The notes under the pieces were generated by a model, which saw nothing but the letters and a program-made list of their open reading frames with translations, made no database searches and had not been told where the DNA came from. Source: Linum tenue (taxonomy: Eukaryota; Streptophyta; Magnoliopsida; Malpighiales; Linaceae). Taken from it: a DNA stretch of 64,000 nt. The position numbers were made by a program, and so were the translations under genes. Positions 21,026 through 32,098 of the stretch are shown here, one piece after another (the first letter of the stretch is position 1; each line of letters starts with the position of its first letter). Where the stretch lies: the NCBI GenBank assembly GCA_946122785.1, contig CAMGYJ010000011.1, positions 8,370,001 to 8,434,000 on the forward strand, in the 5' to 3' direction.

Positions 21026-21516
21026 TAATACGAAAATCACGATCAGTGGAACGTGATTACAATTAAATTGTCAAAGTTCAAACGAACTACGTGGACTTTG
21101 ATCCCGTGATACGGGTACGTAGGCAGCCGATAAGGTTCGAGTCCAACTAAACAATTAACTTTATCTTTTAATTTTTACGTCAGTGGGCGTATAATTAATT
21201 ACAACTAATACGATAAAATCATTTAATGGTCCAGTGGGATCCCAAAATTACATATTTTCTAAAAACACACCCAACACATTTAAACTTATCAACTTAAGTA
21301 GTACCGATTTAGGGCGTTGTGGGGTGTGATTTCACTTCCCCACATGTAACCGTACTCCCGAACCCAAATCTCTTAACCGCAGACCATATCTCGGTTCTGA
21401 CCCTAAGGTTAGAGCCGACTCGAAGAGTGTTCGATCCACTCCAAGTAAGATCGATGGCGACTCCCAAAAACAGCCGACGCAACGACATCGGACCCCCCGG
21501 AGGGACGGTTGCGACA
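21026..21516 (+). mobile_element. Right part of the LTR-like remnant split by CACTA
   Basis: It contains CCCGTGATACGGGTACGTAG and a GGTTCGAGTCC block, then a CCGTACTCCCGAACCC block and GGCGACTCCC, and it ends in GGTTGCGACA. This series of motifs is common at the 3' end of plant Ty3/gypsy LTRs. No second LTR or primer site is visible. Confidence 0.45.
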
Positions 21517-21621
21517 CATATTATGCACTTCTTTTGTCCACAAATACAGATAGTCAAAAGGTTAAACCAGGTTATCCAACTCTTTGATCATTGAATTCCA
21601 AAATGTTACATGAACGATAAC

Positions 21622-22171
21622 TTACATGCCACAATCCTTCCTCCACAGAACCACAAACAAAAACACATTCATGATCAACATAACAGTCAACATATATCTC
21701 ATGACCCGGATCTCTTCACCCAATCTAACTTGGCAAACTTGCATCCAATTCCTTAATTCTTCTGTCAGCAGCTTTTTTTCCTTCATCCTCTTCTCAGCAT
21801 TGGATTCGGCCAGCCTTAGCCTCTCCTCCAGGTTCATAATATTATTCTCCATCTCATGGTTCCTTGACTCTAATGGCTCCTCATTGCCGTTCACCCACCT
21901 AAAAAATCTACATCTTTTCCCATCCTGCAAACCATCGACCCTCCTTAGCCAACAAAACAACGAACAAATACAATCATCAATTACAATGGAATGGCCTTAC
22001 CCGCCAATAACGACAGCCATAGAACTGCCTTCCTGGATTCAACTCAGTCCCAGAGGTATTAATCACAGCTGGGACATTGTGTTCGCATAGGAAGGAAACC
22101 CCACTCTTGACGCTGGTTGAGCCCGAATCGCCGCCATTCTTGCGAGTGCCCCGACTGCCCCTTTGTGACAT
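21622..22171 (-). CDS. GRF-type zinc-finger protein with coiled coil and C-terminal membrane segment
   Basis: Two exons on the - strand, 22171-22001 and 21924-21622, join in phase 0 across a 76-bp GT-AG intron (GG|GTAAGG ... TTTGCAG|GATGGG) and give 157 residues. Residues 29-67 form a GRF zinc finger: C29, H31, C53 and C62 are the likely zinc ligands, with the family signature NPGRQFYGC and the closing RFFRW. An acidic/basic heptad-rich region (about 75-125) is a likely coiled coil. Residues about 133-150 (LTVMLIMNVFLFVVLW) are a membrane-spanning tail. Plants have many small proteins with this layout, mostly of unknown function; in other contexts GRF fingers bind single-stranded DNA. The start at MSQRGSRG was chosen because it lies just before the domain; an upstream in-frame ATG at 22291 falls in a duplicated leader repeat. 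All splice and domain features are intact. Confidence 0.75.
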
Positions 22172-22213
22172 CGTTAGGGATGGGAGATGCGAACTGTCGA
22201 CGGAAATATGGAA

Positions 22214-22580
22214 GGGACGAGGGGAACCAGGGGTTGGCAAAATCGGTGAATGGGTAGGGAGACAAGCGACGGCGGAATCACAGTTGTCCACGGCGTCGAG
22301 TTATCTTCGCCGGATTCAGACTGCCGCTACGAGGAAGATGAAAGCCGATCTCGGGGTTTTTTCTGGGAGGGTCGATGAAATCGAAAAATAAGATGGATAA
22401 GGGACGAGGGGAACCAGGGGTCGGCAAAATCGATGAATGGGTAGGGAGACAAGCGACGGCGGAATCACAGTTGTCCACGGCGTCGAGGGTTCTTCGCCGG
22501 ATTCAGACTGCCACTAGGAAGCCGATTTCGGGGTTTTTTCTGGGAGGGTCGATGAAATCGAAAAATGAGATGGAGAAGAA
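22214..22580. repeat. 187-bp tandem duplication upstream of the GRF gene
   Basis: GGGACGAGGGGAACCAGGGG starts both units (22214 and 22401). The units are nearly identical, down to a GATGAAATCGAAAAAT tail, with a small deletion in unit 2. They lie directly upstream of the - strand GRF gene, so its promoter or leader has been duplicated. Open frames through them on both strands are shadows of the repeat. Confidence 0.85.
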
Positions 22581-23782
22581 GTCGCTGGGCATATTTAATT
22601 GCCCCAACTGGTTCTCTCTCCTCTGGATGACGTGGCGCTTTGGTGGCAAATTCAGTCCTGTTGGCGCCAACGTGGAGTTCATAATTCGGCCACGTCAGCG
22701 ACGTGGACATGTAATTAACGGCGTCATCTTTAATAACGGAAATGGCTATTACTGTCAACGCATTTTCAAATTTTTGGCTATTTCTGTATATTTCTCAGAA
22801 TCTGGCTATATTTGTGACAAAGTGCAAAGTTATGGCTATGAAAATGAATTTTGCCTTTTAATTTTGTTAAAAAAATTAGTGTTCAAATTTAGGTTACCCA
22901 ATTCGTGGGTTTGACCTCCACGTCCCCGCTCCAGCGCTTGAAAACGCGGTTTGTAGGCAAACCGTCTTAAATTCGTGTACTGCTCAATTTGGGAGCGCAG
23001 ATTGGATTTTTAAGAGCGCAGATTAGAACATATGTGAAAGCTTCTCTCAGCTCTTCACCAAGTTAATTGATTAAATGTCCTCATGGTTAATTGATTAAAG
23101 CTTCTCAAAGCAGGCCGAGGTGAAGCATATGCTCGACTTTGAGCTTGCTTTTCAGTTTCCACCGAGAGTCAAAAGGGTGATTTTTTGCCATCTCTTCTCT
23201 ACTTCTTAGAGGTTTCATAGCAGGAAGTGGAAGAAGCAGAGAAGAAGACAAGACGCCAAAAAGGGCGAAGTTTGATTTCTTCAACTCTATTGCTTTGCAC
23301 TTTCTCTTTCGATGAGCAGTTAGTGTATGTGATTATCTTCCTCTCCCCTGTTTTCACCTGCTCTGTTTCTCAAGCTCTACTGGTTTTCCTTGATTCCTTG
23401 TTCCAAAGCTCTCTGTTCTCCCAACCGCATATTGAGATCGACTTTTGCTGCAATCAATTGAGGTCACAAGGAGGAAGGCCATTTATGGTGGCCTTTTATG
23501 TTTTCAAATGCTTGCTGGAAACATGATTAGGGATTTGGAGTTAGAGTTCTATTCAACTTGTTGAAGTTCTTTATTTAATTAATTCTTGGTGGCCTTTTAT
23601 GTCAGCCGAGTAGTATGTGGCAATTTTAAATGTATCCACCTGTCAAATATGCTTGATAAATGATACCTAATAAAATGTCATTTGAACGTATTTAATAGGT
23701 AAAGTGAGGTTGGATCTTTTGCATGCTGTAGGTTGCATAATTAAGCAATGGGAAGCATATTATACAGGAAGAAGTATTTTTT
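22581..23782. other. Intergenic DNA between the GRF gene and the P450 promoter
   Basis: A short + strand frame (23227-23526, 99 codons, hydrophobic) has no recognisable domain. No TE ends were found. Confidence 0.4.
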
Positions 23783-24501
23783 GATCCTTTCTTATAATTT
23801 TATTCATTTTATCTTTATAATTTTATCATAAGAAAGTATAATTTTTGTTTAAATATATTTATAAAATAATAATAATAATATAATATTAACGCTCTTTCAC
23901 GCTCTCAAAATGAAATTCTTTAAAACCTGACGCTCTGACGCTCCTGCTCTCGCTCCACGCTCTGATTACCTAAGTTCAAATGACATTCATGTTTCAATTT
24001 TTGTAATTTTCTTAAAATACATAATATCAAGTGAGTTTCATATTTTTAAATTTCCTATACGAAATGAAGAAATAATTTTACCTAAGTTTAGAATGAAAAA
24101 CTTTATTTTGAAAAACAATGTATTATATAATATACTAATTATTCAAGTGGATTAGGTGAAGTTCGGGTTGTGTCGGTTGGGCTGCCGATTAGTCGGGTTC
24201 GGGACAATCGGGTTCGGTTAATCGGGTTGCAGATTTAATCGGGTTGCAGGTGAATCGGTTTGCAGATTAGTCGGGTTACAGATCAATCGAGTTGCGGGTC
24301 GGGCGGGTTATGAGTTGTTGACTTTTAGTCAATTCAGGTTGCGGTCAGATTGCGGGTCGAATTGATCAAACAAATTAATCGGGTTGGGTTATATTTTGAC
24401 ACCGATAATCACCGATAAAGTCTAAACCATTGCAGCTATTAATTTAATCACATTTTCACATATAAAATCCAAAAGAAACCGCCCTGCCTCTTGCAAAATT
24501 T
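23783..24501 (+). repeat. Tandem promoter duplication, upstream copy
   Basis: This 719-bp unit is repeated next to the P450 start (24502-25214). It ends with the same TATA-containing segment and CCGCCCTGCCTCTTGCAAAA. The copies differ by few substitutions and a short ATA-rich length change, so the duplication looks recent. Confidence 0.92.
24460..24466 (+). promoter_or_regulatory. TATA box in the upstream promoter copy
   Basis: ATATAAA in the context TTTTCACATATAAAATCC, identical to the box at 25174-25180. Any transcript started here would run through the second copy before reaching the P450. Confidence 0.5.
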
Positions 24502-25214
24502 GATCCTTTCTTATAATTTTATTCATTTTATCTTTATAATTTTATCATAAGAAAGTATAATTTTTGTTTAAATATATTTATAAAAAAAAATATATAATAT
24601 TAACGCTCTTTCACGCTCTCAAAATGAAATTCGTAAAAACTTGACGCTCTGGCGCTCCCGTTCCCGCTCCACGCTCTGATTACCAAAGTTCAAATGACAT
24701 TCATGTTTCAATTTTTGTAATTTTCTTAAAATACATAATATCAAGTGAGTTTCATATTTTTAAATTTCCTATACGAAATGAAGAAATAATTTTACCTAAG
24801 TTTAGAATGAAAAACTTTATTTTGAAAAACAATGTATTATATAATATACTAATTATTCAAGTGGATTAGGTGATGTTCGGGTTGTGTCGGTTGGGCTGCC
24901 GATTAGTCGGGTTCGGGACAATCGGGTTCGGTTAATCGGGTTGCAGATTTAATCGGGTTGCAGGTGAATTGGTTTGCAGATTAGTCAGGTTACAGATCAA
25001 TCGAGTTGCGGATCGGGCGGGTTACGAGTTGTTGACTTTTAGTCAATTCGGATTGCGGTCAGATTGCGAGTCGAATTGATCAAACGAATTAATCGGGTTG
25101 GGTTATATTTTGACACCTATAATCACCGATAAACTCTAAACCATTGCAGCTATTAATTTAATCACATTTTCACATATAAAATCCAAAAGAAACCGCCCTG
25201 CCTCTTTCAAAATT
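24502..25214 (+). repeat. Tandem promoter duplication, gene-proximal copy
   Basis: The second copy of the unit ends only 12 bp before the P450 start codon, so the whole proximal promoter and most of the short leader were duplicated. Its centre has GGGTT-rich short motifs (about 24880-25110), shared with the diverged copy at 1110-1480. Confidence 0.92.
25174..25180 (+). promoter_or_regulatory. TATA box of the P450 gene
   Basis: ATATAAA lies 53 bp before the start codon, which leaves a leader of about 20-25 nt if transcription begins about 30 bp downstream. Confidence 0.6.
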
Positions 25215-25226
25215 GGACTAGCAAAC

Positions 25227-28200
25227 ATGGATTTCTTCTTCACTTCCCACTCCACCACCATTTCTCTCTCCATAATTGCCTTAGCCTCGCTCGTCTTCCT
25301 CTACTTCCTCTTCCGAACAATCTCGTCGCCCAGCAAGGACCATGACCATGAAGAAGCAGCACCACCGCCGGAGCAGGCCAGCGGCGCGTGGCCCGTAATC
25401 GGCCACCTCCACATCCTCAGCGGACCGAGCCCGCCACACAAAGTACTGGGCCGAATGGCCGAAAACCACGGCCCAATCTTCACGATCCGTATGGGTGTTC
25501 ACCCGGCCCTAGTCGTCAGCAACTGGGAGACCGCCAAGGAGTGTCTGACCACCCTCGACCGGGTCTTCGCTGACCGACCCGAAACCCTCGCCACGCATAT
25601 TCTCGGGTACGACCGGTCCATGTTCGGGTTCAGCCCGTACGGTCCTTACTGGCGACAAATCCGGAAGATCGCCACGTTGGAGCTTCTCTCCTCGCACCGC
25701 CTCGATCTGCTCAAACACGTGCGGGAATCCGAGGTCCAAGTCGCGACAAAAGAGCTGTATTCCTACTGGACCAAAAACGAGGCGAACGGCAGCGTTTTGA
25801 TTGAGTTGACTGGCTGGTTCGAGGAGATAACGTTGAACGTTATCCTGAAGATGATTGTGGGGAAATCCGTCGGGTACTTGACGGGAGGAGAGGACGGCGT
25901 CAGATTGAGGAGAACGTTCATGGATTTCTTCGATCTGTCGGGAAGGTTCGTGGTGGCGGACGGTTTGCCGTTTCTGCGGTGGCTGGACGTCGGAGGGTTC
26001 GAGAAGGCGATGAGGAGGACGGCGGAGGAGATGGAGGCTGTGGTCGGGGAGTGGCTTAGGGAGCATAAGGCGAGAAGAGGTTCCCGCGGCGGCGGTGAGA
26101 AGGCGGCGGCGGCGGCGGAGGACTTTATGGATGTCATATTGAACGTGGTCGGGGAGGAAGGGGGAATCGAGGGTCGGGATTCGGATACGGTCAATAAAGC
26201 TACTTGTCTGGTAATCCAAAATTATTACTCTCTCAAAGTCTTCATTAATTCAAGGGTTATACTTAATGAGCACTTTTACTATGCTATATAGTATTGGTGC
26301 TTTAATGTAGAACTCAAAGTTATACCATAAAATTAAATGTATAAGTTTAGTTTGTACGTACCATAAAGCAATTTGTACCATTATGTTATGGTACAACTTT
26401 ACAACTTGAAGTTGTACCATCACATAAAGGTACAAGTTCAAGTTGTACCATAAAAGAATTTGTACAAAAAGTATAGATACAATATGAAGCTGTACCATAA
26501 CGTAAATGTACAATTTTAAGTTGTACCATAAAAGCAAAAACCTATAGCACCAATACTATAAAACATTGTAAAATTTCTCTATACTTAATATGCTATACAA
26601 CTATACTATTTTTTACATCAAATATATTCCTATATTTTAGATAAACAATAAAACATGCATGTAATAAATTTTCATTCGACAATTGTCAATCATAGTTATA
26701 CCGTGGTTCGTATTTCCTATATTTTAGATAAACAATAAAACATGCATGTAATAAATTTTCATTCGACAATTGTCAATCATAGTTATACCGTGGTTCGAAC
26801 ATCTGACTTTGGCAAAAACAAGATGGTAATGTCAATTTTGCCCCTATAATTGTTAACTACTCTCGTTAAAACAAAATTATTATAAGTAAAGAGGTTATTT
26901 AAACAAATAAAAAATAATTAAGTAAAATTATTAAAGATATTTGTACATTACTCATAAAAAAGAAGATATTTTGTACATTAATGTTGTCCAAACACGATTT
27001 GATCGTGATTGAAAACTTTTGAATGAAAAATGTTACAAAGGAGCATACTGGATAATTTTTACAAAGCATATTAATATGTCTAATCTAAAAATAATAGAAA
27101 AATATATTTGATAAAAATACATAACAAGAAAATATATTATATTTGTAACTTTATTTAGTCGCTCTTAGTTATATAAAAAAAATATTTCTTATTCAACGAA
27201 AAAAAAAAATTCCTAGGATCCTGAAATATAAAGAAATGGGCACAATCAGATTTCTGTTCTCTGCTTAGTCACGCATGACATAGGAGCAGCACTTTTCCAT
27301 AATATATTGGACACATTAAATATGTTAACCTTAAAAAAATATAAAAGTGATGGTCCGGGTCCCCCAACTCCCCCAGGTAATGCTACTGTGTAAATGTGGC
27401 TCACGTTTTACCCTTTTAATAATAAATAAACTATACCACTTTTATAATAAAAAAACAATCAAGCAATAGAAATAAATATTTCAAATCTAATTGTTGCCCT
27501 AGGTGAGAGAGGTCGGGGGATTGCACTTTGTAGCTCCTAGAAACCTTGGTTGGAGTAAGGAGATGATACGCAGTAGTAATTTAAGTGGGAAGTTTGGATG
27601 AAATACGATGAAAGTTACTCGAAGTAAGTTTGGTATTCGACTAATTGTCAATAAACGAGTCGAATTAAATATTGATTTGTGTTTGCCTTGAAACTCAAGT
27701 ATGACTCATTGATGACCTCATGAGCTGCACTTGGGTTTGCCTCATCAATATGATCAAGTTCATTTAGAGCTCAATTCATTTACTCTTAATACTTGAGCCT
27801 TTAAACTAAACTTTAAAATAATTTATAAATTAATTAATAGACAATCTTTCATTATTAAGTTATTTCCTTTTCATATACTTTAGGACTTTGCTACGGTGAC
27901 ATGCATGTCACGGTGACATGCACTTTTCGGTCGACCTCATATAGGATCAGGTCGACCTAATCAGTTGTTTCAGTGTACAAACAGTTTCATGGTGCCTACT
28001 TTGAAGATTCATATCTTACAATTGGCTAGATGGAAATTGGAGATTAAAGGCTTGTTTTGAAGCTGAAGTGTCCCTCTACACATTAAAGTACTTGGGAGCT
28101 CAATAGAAAGTCCAGAAGACCATTTTTGAACCTGACCAAAAGGCTATGCCAAAACTGGGAAACTGCCTGAAAATGGCTAAGTCTGGCGACGTGTTTGTCA

Positions 28201-30297
28201 AGCCTACTTTGGAGCTCAATTTGACAAGCATGGATGCGAGTCAAGTCCAGGGGCCTTTACCACGTTAAATTACGTATTTTTTTATACAAAGGTAAGGCAT
28301 TGAATGAAAGATTGAATATCTTTAAGGCTTCAAACAAAAGGCTCGAAGTTGCTACGAAGGCTGTTTTCTGGCAGCTTGCTTGTGCTCGAAGTCTGCCAGA
28401 AAAACAGCCTTCGTAGCAACTTCGACCCTTTTGTTTGAAGCCTTAAATATATCCAATCTTTCATCCAATTCCTTGAATTTGTATAAAAACATACCTAATT
28501 TAACGTGGTAGAGGCTCCTGGACTCGACTCGCATTCATGCTTCTCGAATTGAGCTAAAAAATAGGCTTCACAAACACGTTTCCAGACTTAGCCATTTCTA
28601 GGCAGTTTCCCAGTTTTGGCATAGCCTTTTGATGAGGTTCAAAAATGGTCTTCTGGACTTCCTATCGAGCTCTCAATCACTTCAATATGTAGAGGGACAC
28701 TCCAGCTTCAAAACAAGTCATTAGTCTTCAATTTCCATCTAGCCAATTGTATGATATGAATATCCAAAGTAGGCACCATGAACTGTTTTTACACTGAAAC
28801 AACATATTAGGTCGATCGAATCCTAAATGAGGTCGACCGGATCCTATATGAGGTCGACCGAATTCTATGTAAGGTCGACCGGATCCTATATGAGGTCGAC
28901 CGGAAAGTGCAAGTCACCGTGACATGCATGTCACCGTAGGCACACCCTATACTTTAACAAACCTATGAGTTGTCAACAAACCAACTTATAAGATATAGAT
29001 TGATTCGCTCATCATAAGCCGGTAGCTAAGTTGCATGCTAGCCATATTGTTGGAACTTCTCATGAACTCAAAACGAGTCAACTCACGAGTTGAACTCAAC
29101 AAGCCACTGAGTCAAGCTGACTTGCAAGCCTCTCGAGTTGAGCAAAGTTTAGCTCAAACTTGATTAGTTAATAAACTAATAGAGTTTCAAACCAGATTTT
29201 CTCGAGCCGGCGTCAAGACGCTCATGAACAGCTCACCACATTTGCGGTCCTCAATGAAAATATATGAATAGAAAGAGATGGAAATGTTATTTTGTTAATT
29301 AAATTATAATACATGACATTTTTACTATGTTTTGTACATTTACTATCGAATCAGAAACCATTTTGATCGATTAACCCATAGTGAGTTACTTTTGTTCACA
29401 GAGTGTTCAAAAGATTCCTCAGTTTGGTGGGGTGGGGGGGGGGGATTTAATTGTGTAAATAGACAGGAAGAAAGATACTAAAATCATAATTTTTCCATGC
29501 AAAAAACATCTGTTCATGTTTTGATTCTTCCAAATCCAATGACAAGGTATGAAACTAATAAAATAAACATACGTCATATGTCATTATGTCTATCCTGCAA
29601 TATTATAGCAGACAAACAAATAATTAACTACAATATCTTTTATACACATCGTACATTGATTATGACTTTGCAGGCTCTCACCCTAGCTGCGTCAGACACG
29701 ACCGCAGTGACAATGACCTGGCTCATAGCCTTACTCGTCAACCACCCCGAAGTGTTGAAAACAGCCCAATCCGAGCTGGACAGCCACGTCGGCAAGGAAC
29801 GTCGAGTTCAAGAGTCCGACCTCCGCCACCTTGACTACCTCAAAGCCATCGTCAAGGAAACCCTCCGCTTGTACCCTGCCGCGCCACTCTCCGTGCCCCA
29901 CCAATCGACGGAAGATTGCACCGTGGCCGGCCGGTTCGTCCGCAAGGGAACCCGGCTCATCGTCAACTTGTCAAAGATCCAGCGAGACCCGAGGGTCTGG
30001 TCGGACCCAGACGAGTTTCGACCGGACCGGTTCCTCACGACTCATAAGGATGTTGATCTGAGGGGACAGGATTTCGAGCTGATCCCCTTTGGCAGCGGGA
30101 GGAGGATGTGCCCTGGCGTGAATTTCGCCATGCAGGTTATGCACTTGACCGTTGCTACGCTGTTGCATGGGTTTGATTTCTCGAGGACGACGGTACAACC
30201 GGTTGATATGACGGAGAGTATTGGGCTGACCAATCCCAGGGCTTCTCCGTTGGATGTTCAATTGGCTCCTCGCCTGCCTGCTCATTTGTATGGGTAA
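25227..30297 (+). CDS. Cytochrome P450, CYP82-like (two exons)
   Basis: Exon 1 is 25227-26210 (328 codons, ends CTG|GTAATC) and exon 2 is 29674-30297 (207 codons plus stop, after TTTGCAG|). The phase-0 junction is at the usual CYP82 place and the total is 535 residues, normal for the family. Residues about 10-32 are a hydrophobic ER anchor, followed by a Pro-rich hinge and WPVIGHLHIL. A C-helix WRQIR is near 141-145. The I-helix reads AASDTT (333-338), with Ala334 where Gly is usual. The K-helix ExxR is KETLR (389-393), the meander motif is FRPDRF (443-448), and the haem loop [10 protein letters not shown] has its Cys at 474. The protein ends LPAHLYG, typical of CYP82. Family members are ER mono-oxygenases of specialised metabolism (alkaloids, coumarins, flavones, homoterpenes); the substrate cannot be predicted here. 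The frame is intact. The large intron carries transposons and the promoter is duplicated. Confidence 0.9.
26287..26560. mobile_element. Small MITE-like element in the P450 intron
   Basis: TATAGTATTGGTGCT on the left is the exact reverse complement of AGCACCAATACTATA on the right. The 274-bp interior consists largely of repeated GTTGTACCATAA/TTATGGTACAACTT motifs in both orientations. The TSD is unclear in this AT-rich setting, possibly TA. Confidence 0.6.
26627..26800. repeat. 87-bp tandem duplication in the P450 intron
   Basis: The unit begins TTCCTATATTTTAGATAAAC and ends at CCGTGGTTCG. The two units (26627-26713 and 26714-26800) appear identical apart from their first bases, so this is a very recent duplication. 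Confidence 0.9.
27883..28947. mobile_element. Foldback Mutator-like element inside the P450 intron (FB-MULE 2)
   Basis: This 1065-bp near-palindrome is of the same family as 1808-2894 but inverted relative to it. It is flanked by the exact 9-bp duplication TATACTTTA (27874-27882 and 28948-28956). Ends read GGACTTTGCTACGGTGACAT and, inverted, GGGTGTGCCTACGGTGACAT. The duplicated intron copy near 42320-42340 lacks the element and reads straight through CATATACTATAACAAAC, which gives an independent empty site. Transcription of the P450 would make a single RNA able to fold into a roughly 500-bp stem. It encodes no transposase. Confidence 0.92.
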
Positions 30298-30581
30298 AAA
30301 ATGAAACATACGTGTATGTTATAGTCTTGTACTCTCCACGTAAATGTGGTTGAGATACCCTACGACAATGGTACCAATAAAGGTCGCCTCTAGCTTTTCT
30401 CATCTGTATAGCACGACGCAATTATGAATATATATATCGATGAAATTGTTCTATAATTCGTGTTCATTATCAATATGATGTTAGTTCGTTACTCAAAAAC
30501 ATATAATGGCATCCAAATATACATATGTTGATGTGACTTGAATCAGACTATCAGCCGCTATGAATGGTAGTTGGGGGTCAG
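30298..30581 (+). other. P450 3' flank / probable 3' UTR
   Basis: AT-rich sequence after the stop codon, with AATAAA-like signals. It is conserved in the pseudogene copy (43964-44137), which supports it as transcribed 3' sequence. It ends at the TSD of Athila-like element 2. Confidence 0.5.
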
Positions 30582-31963
30582 TGATAACGTCGTATTTGCA
30601 CATGTTTGCACCCTCGTTTCTTGATCATTTTGGCTTGAGTTTTTTTATTTCTTAGACTATTTTACGCTAGGTTGTGTTCCTTTGTCACATTTCAGGTCCT
30701 AGCATGTAAAGTGAAGCCTAGGCGCAAGTTTCAAGTCAATAGGACTATAGGAGATCAATTGGCGACTCGGGGTGAGAAACTCGGGAATGACTTGAGAAAT
30801 AATGGATTTATACCTCATTTTATTGACAAATAATCATGAAAGTTTTTTATGAAAAGAAAGAGGACAAGACTACGAGCATCTGGGATCAAACGACACCTGA
30901 ATCGGAGGTCAAACGAGCTCAAACGAGATCAACGAAGCTTAGGAGTGCATGCTGGAAATTGTGCACGGCCGTGTGAAATTATGCACGGCCGTGTGGGTTT
31001 CCCAGGGGGTTTGCACGACCGTGCAAGTAGGGGGTGCGAGTTTCAGCGGGTATAAAAGCTGTTTTGCGATTTTTGGAGAGGGAGAGCTGGGTTTTGGATC
31101 CCAAACACCCTAGGGACGAACCAAAGAGAGAGAGAGCGCGATTTGAGGGCATTCTTGGAGTGGAATTGGAGGATTTCTTCGCCTTGGAAGCTCGGGGAAC
31201 AAGCCCGGACTTGAAGACTGATCATCTGAAGATTCTTACTGCAGTCTCTCTCTTCTCTATGGAGTAACTTCCCTTCACTTAGGTTTTGAGGAACCCTAGC
31301 TATGTTTGTTTCATTGGATGATTGTATGAGTACTCCTACTTGATAATCGTGAGTTCATATTCAATCTATGCATGTTTTCATGATTCAATTCTGCTTTAGT
31401 CGAGATTATTGATTCTGCTTTGATCCTATGAGAGCGAATACCTGATTAGGTCAATAGAGCACCATAAATTGATAGTATTGAATCGATTGCTTTAGTCGAG
31501 GGTTGATTCAATGCTTTGTATCGATTGAGAGCCTCATTCGATAGAGGGAATCTAGTTTAGAACGCCTTGATCGGTTGTTCTAGAGAAGGATACGTCCCTC
31601 TAGGCAATTGACTCAAGAGGGCCTTGTTCCTTTAGTCGAGACTCAAGGTCTAGTCAATGATTCTCCGCATTGTGAATGAAAGTGAAACAAGTTAGAGATC
31701 ATCAATCATTAATCTGGCTAGTGGCTAGGGGGAATCATAACTAAGTGAGTTCCCAACCTGTAATTAGATTAACTTTAACTGTAGTTTGTTAGAGTAGTTT
31801 TAGCTCTTCCATCTTAATCTGGTTTGCTAGATAATGAACTGAAGCTGAGTAATAGTAACTCTAGAGACCTGTGGATTCGATATTTATTACTTGAGCCACT
31901 ATACTGCAGTCCCTTTCATTGGTTACACTTGGCCATTGTTAGGTGTTGTGTCGTAGCGAGTCA
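30582..31963 (+). mobile_element. 5' LTR of element 2 (subfamily I)
   Basis: TGATAACGTCG to GCGAGTCA, 1382 bp. It shares its downstream half with the LTRs of element 3 and element 1 (TTTTGGATCCCAAACACCC, TTAGTCGAGATTATTGATTC). The upstream half contains a few GCACGGCCGTGT half-palindromes. Confidence 0.85.
31051..31057 (+). promoter_or_regulatory. TATA box in the element 2 5' LTR
   Basis: TATAAAA just after the palindrome-bearing region and before the conserved downstream half. In element 3 the corresponding position reads TTAAAAG and is weaker. Confidence 0.55.
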
Positions 31964-31969
31964 AGTTTT

Positions 31970-31987
31970 TGGCGCCGTTGCCGGGGA
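31970..31987 (+). other. Primer binding site, tRNA-Asp type (element 2)
   Basis: TGGCGCCGTTGCCGGGGA is complementary to the 3' end of plant tRNA-Asp and lies 6 bp after the LTR. This primer choice is characteristic of the Athila lineage of Ty3/gypsy. Confidence 0.85.
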
Positions 31988-32098
31988 CCTCTAGGTTATT
32001 GTAGAAACGTGAAAGTCTGTTACTTTAGCTTTTTTCTTTTCTTTTCCACCCTTGCTTTTCACTTGGGTGTTATGTTTTTGTTGGTGCAGATCTGAAAC

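Larger units (their letters stand above)
26211..29673 (+). other. P450 intron, 3463 bp, loaded with repeats
   Basis: The GT-AG intron is much longer than typical CYP82 introns. It contains a MITE-like repeat (26287-26560), an 87-bp tandem duplication (26627-26800), the foldback MULE (27883-28947) and a G-rich tract (about 29429-29445). Its second half (from about 27390) is duplicated next to the P450 pseudogene at 41700-43379. Confidence 0.85.

Noticed and set aside
23227..23526. 99-codon frame upstream of the P450
   Set aside because: Hydrophobic but with no domain, no clear promoter and no second copy; cannot be supported as a gene.
24150..24400. GGGTT-rich stretch resembling telomere repeats
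   Set aside because: Units are irregular (about 20 bp, mixed GGGTTGCAG/GGGTTCGG), not TTTAGGG arrays; part of the promoter-repeat family.
25509..26219. Long - strand frame (236 codons) opposite P450 exon 1
   Set aside because: Exact antisense of a confirmed P450 exon in GC-rich sequence; no homology expected.
29429..29445. G-rich tract as a functional regulatory site in the P450 intron
   Set aside because: Simple G-run near GGTGGGGTGGGG; the duplicate intron lacks it, so a private slippage product is the simplest reading.
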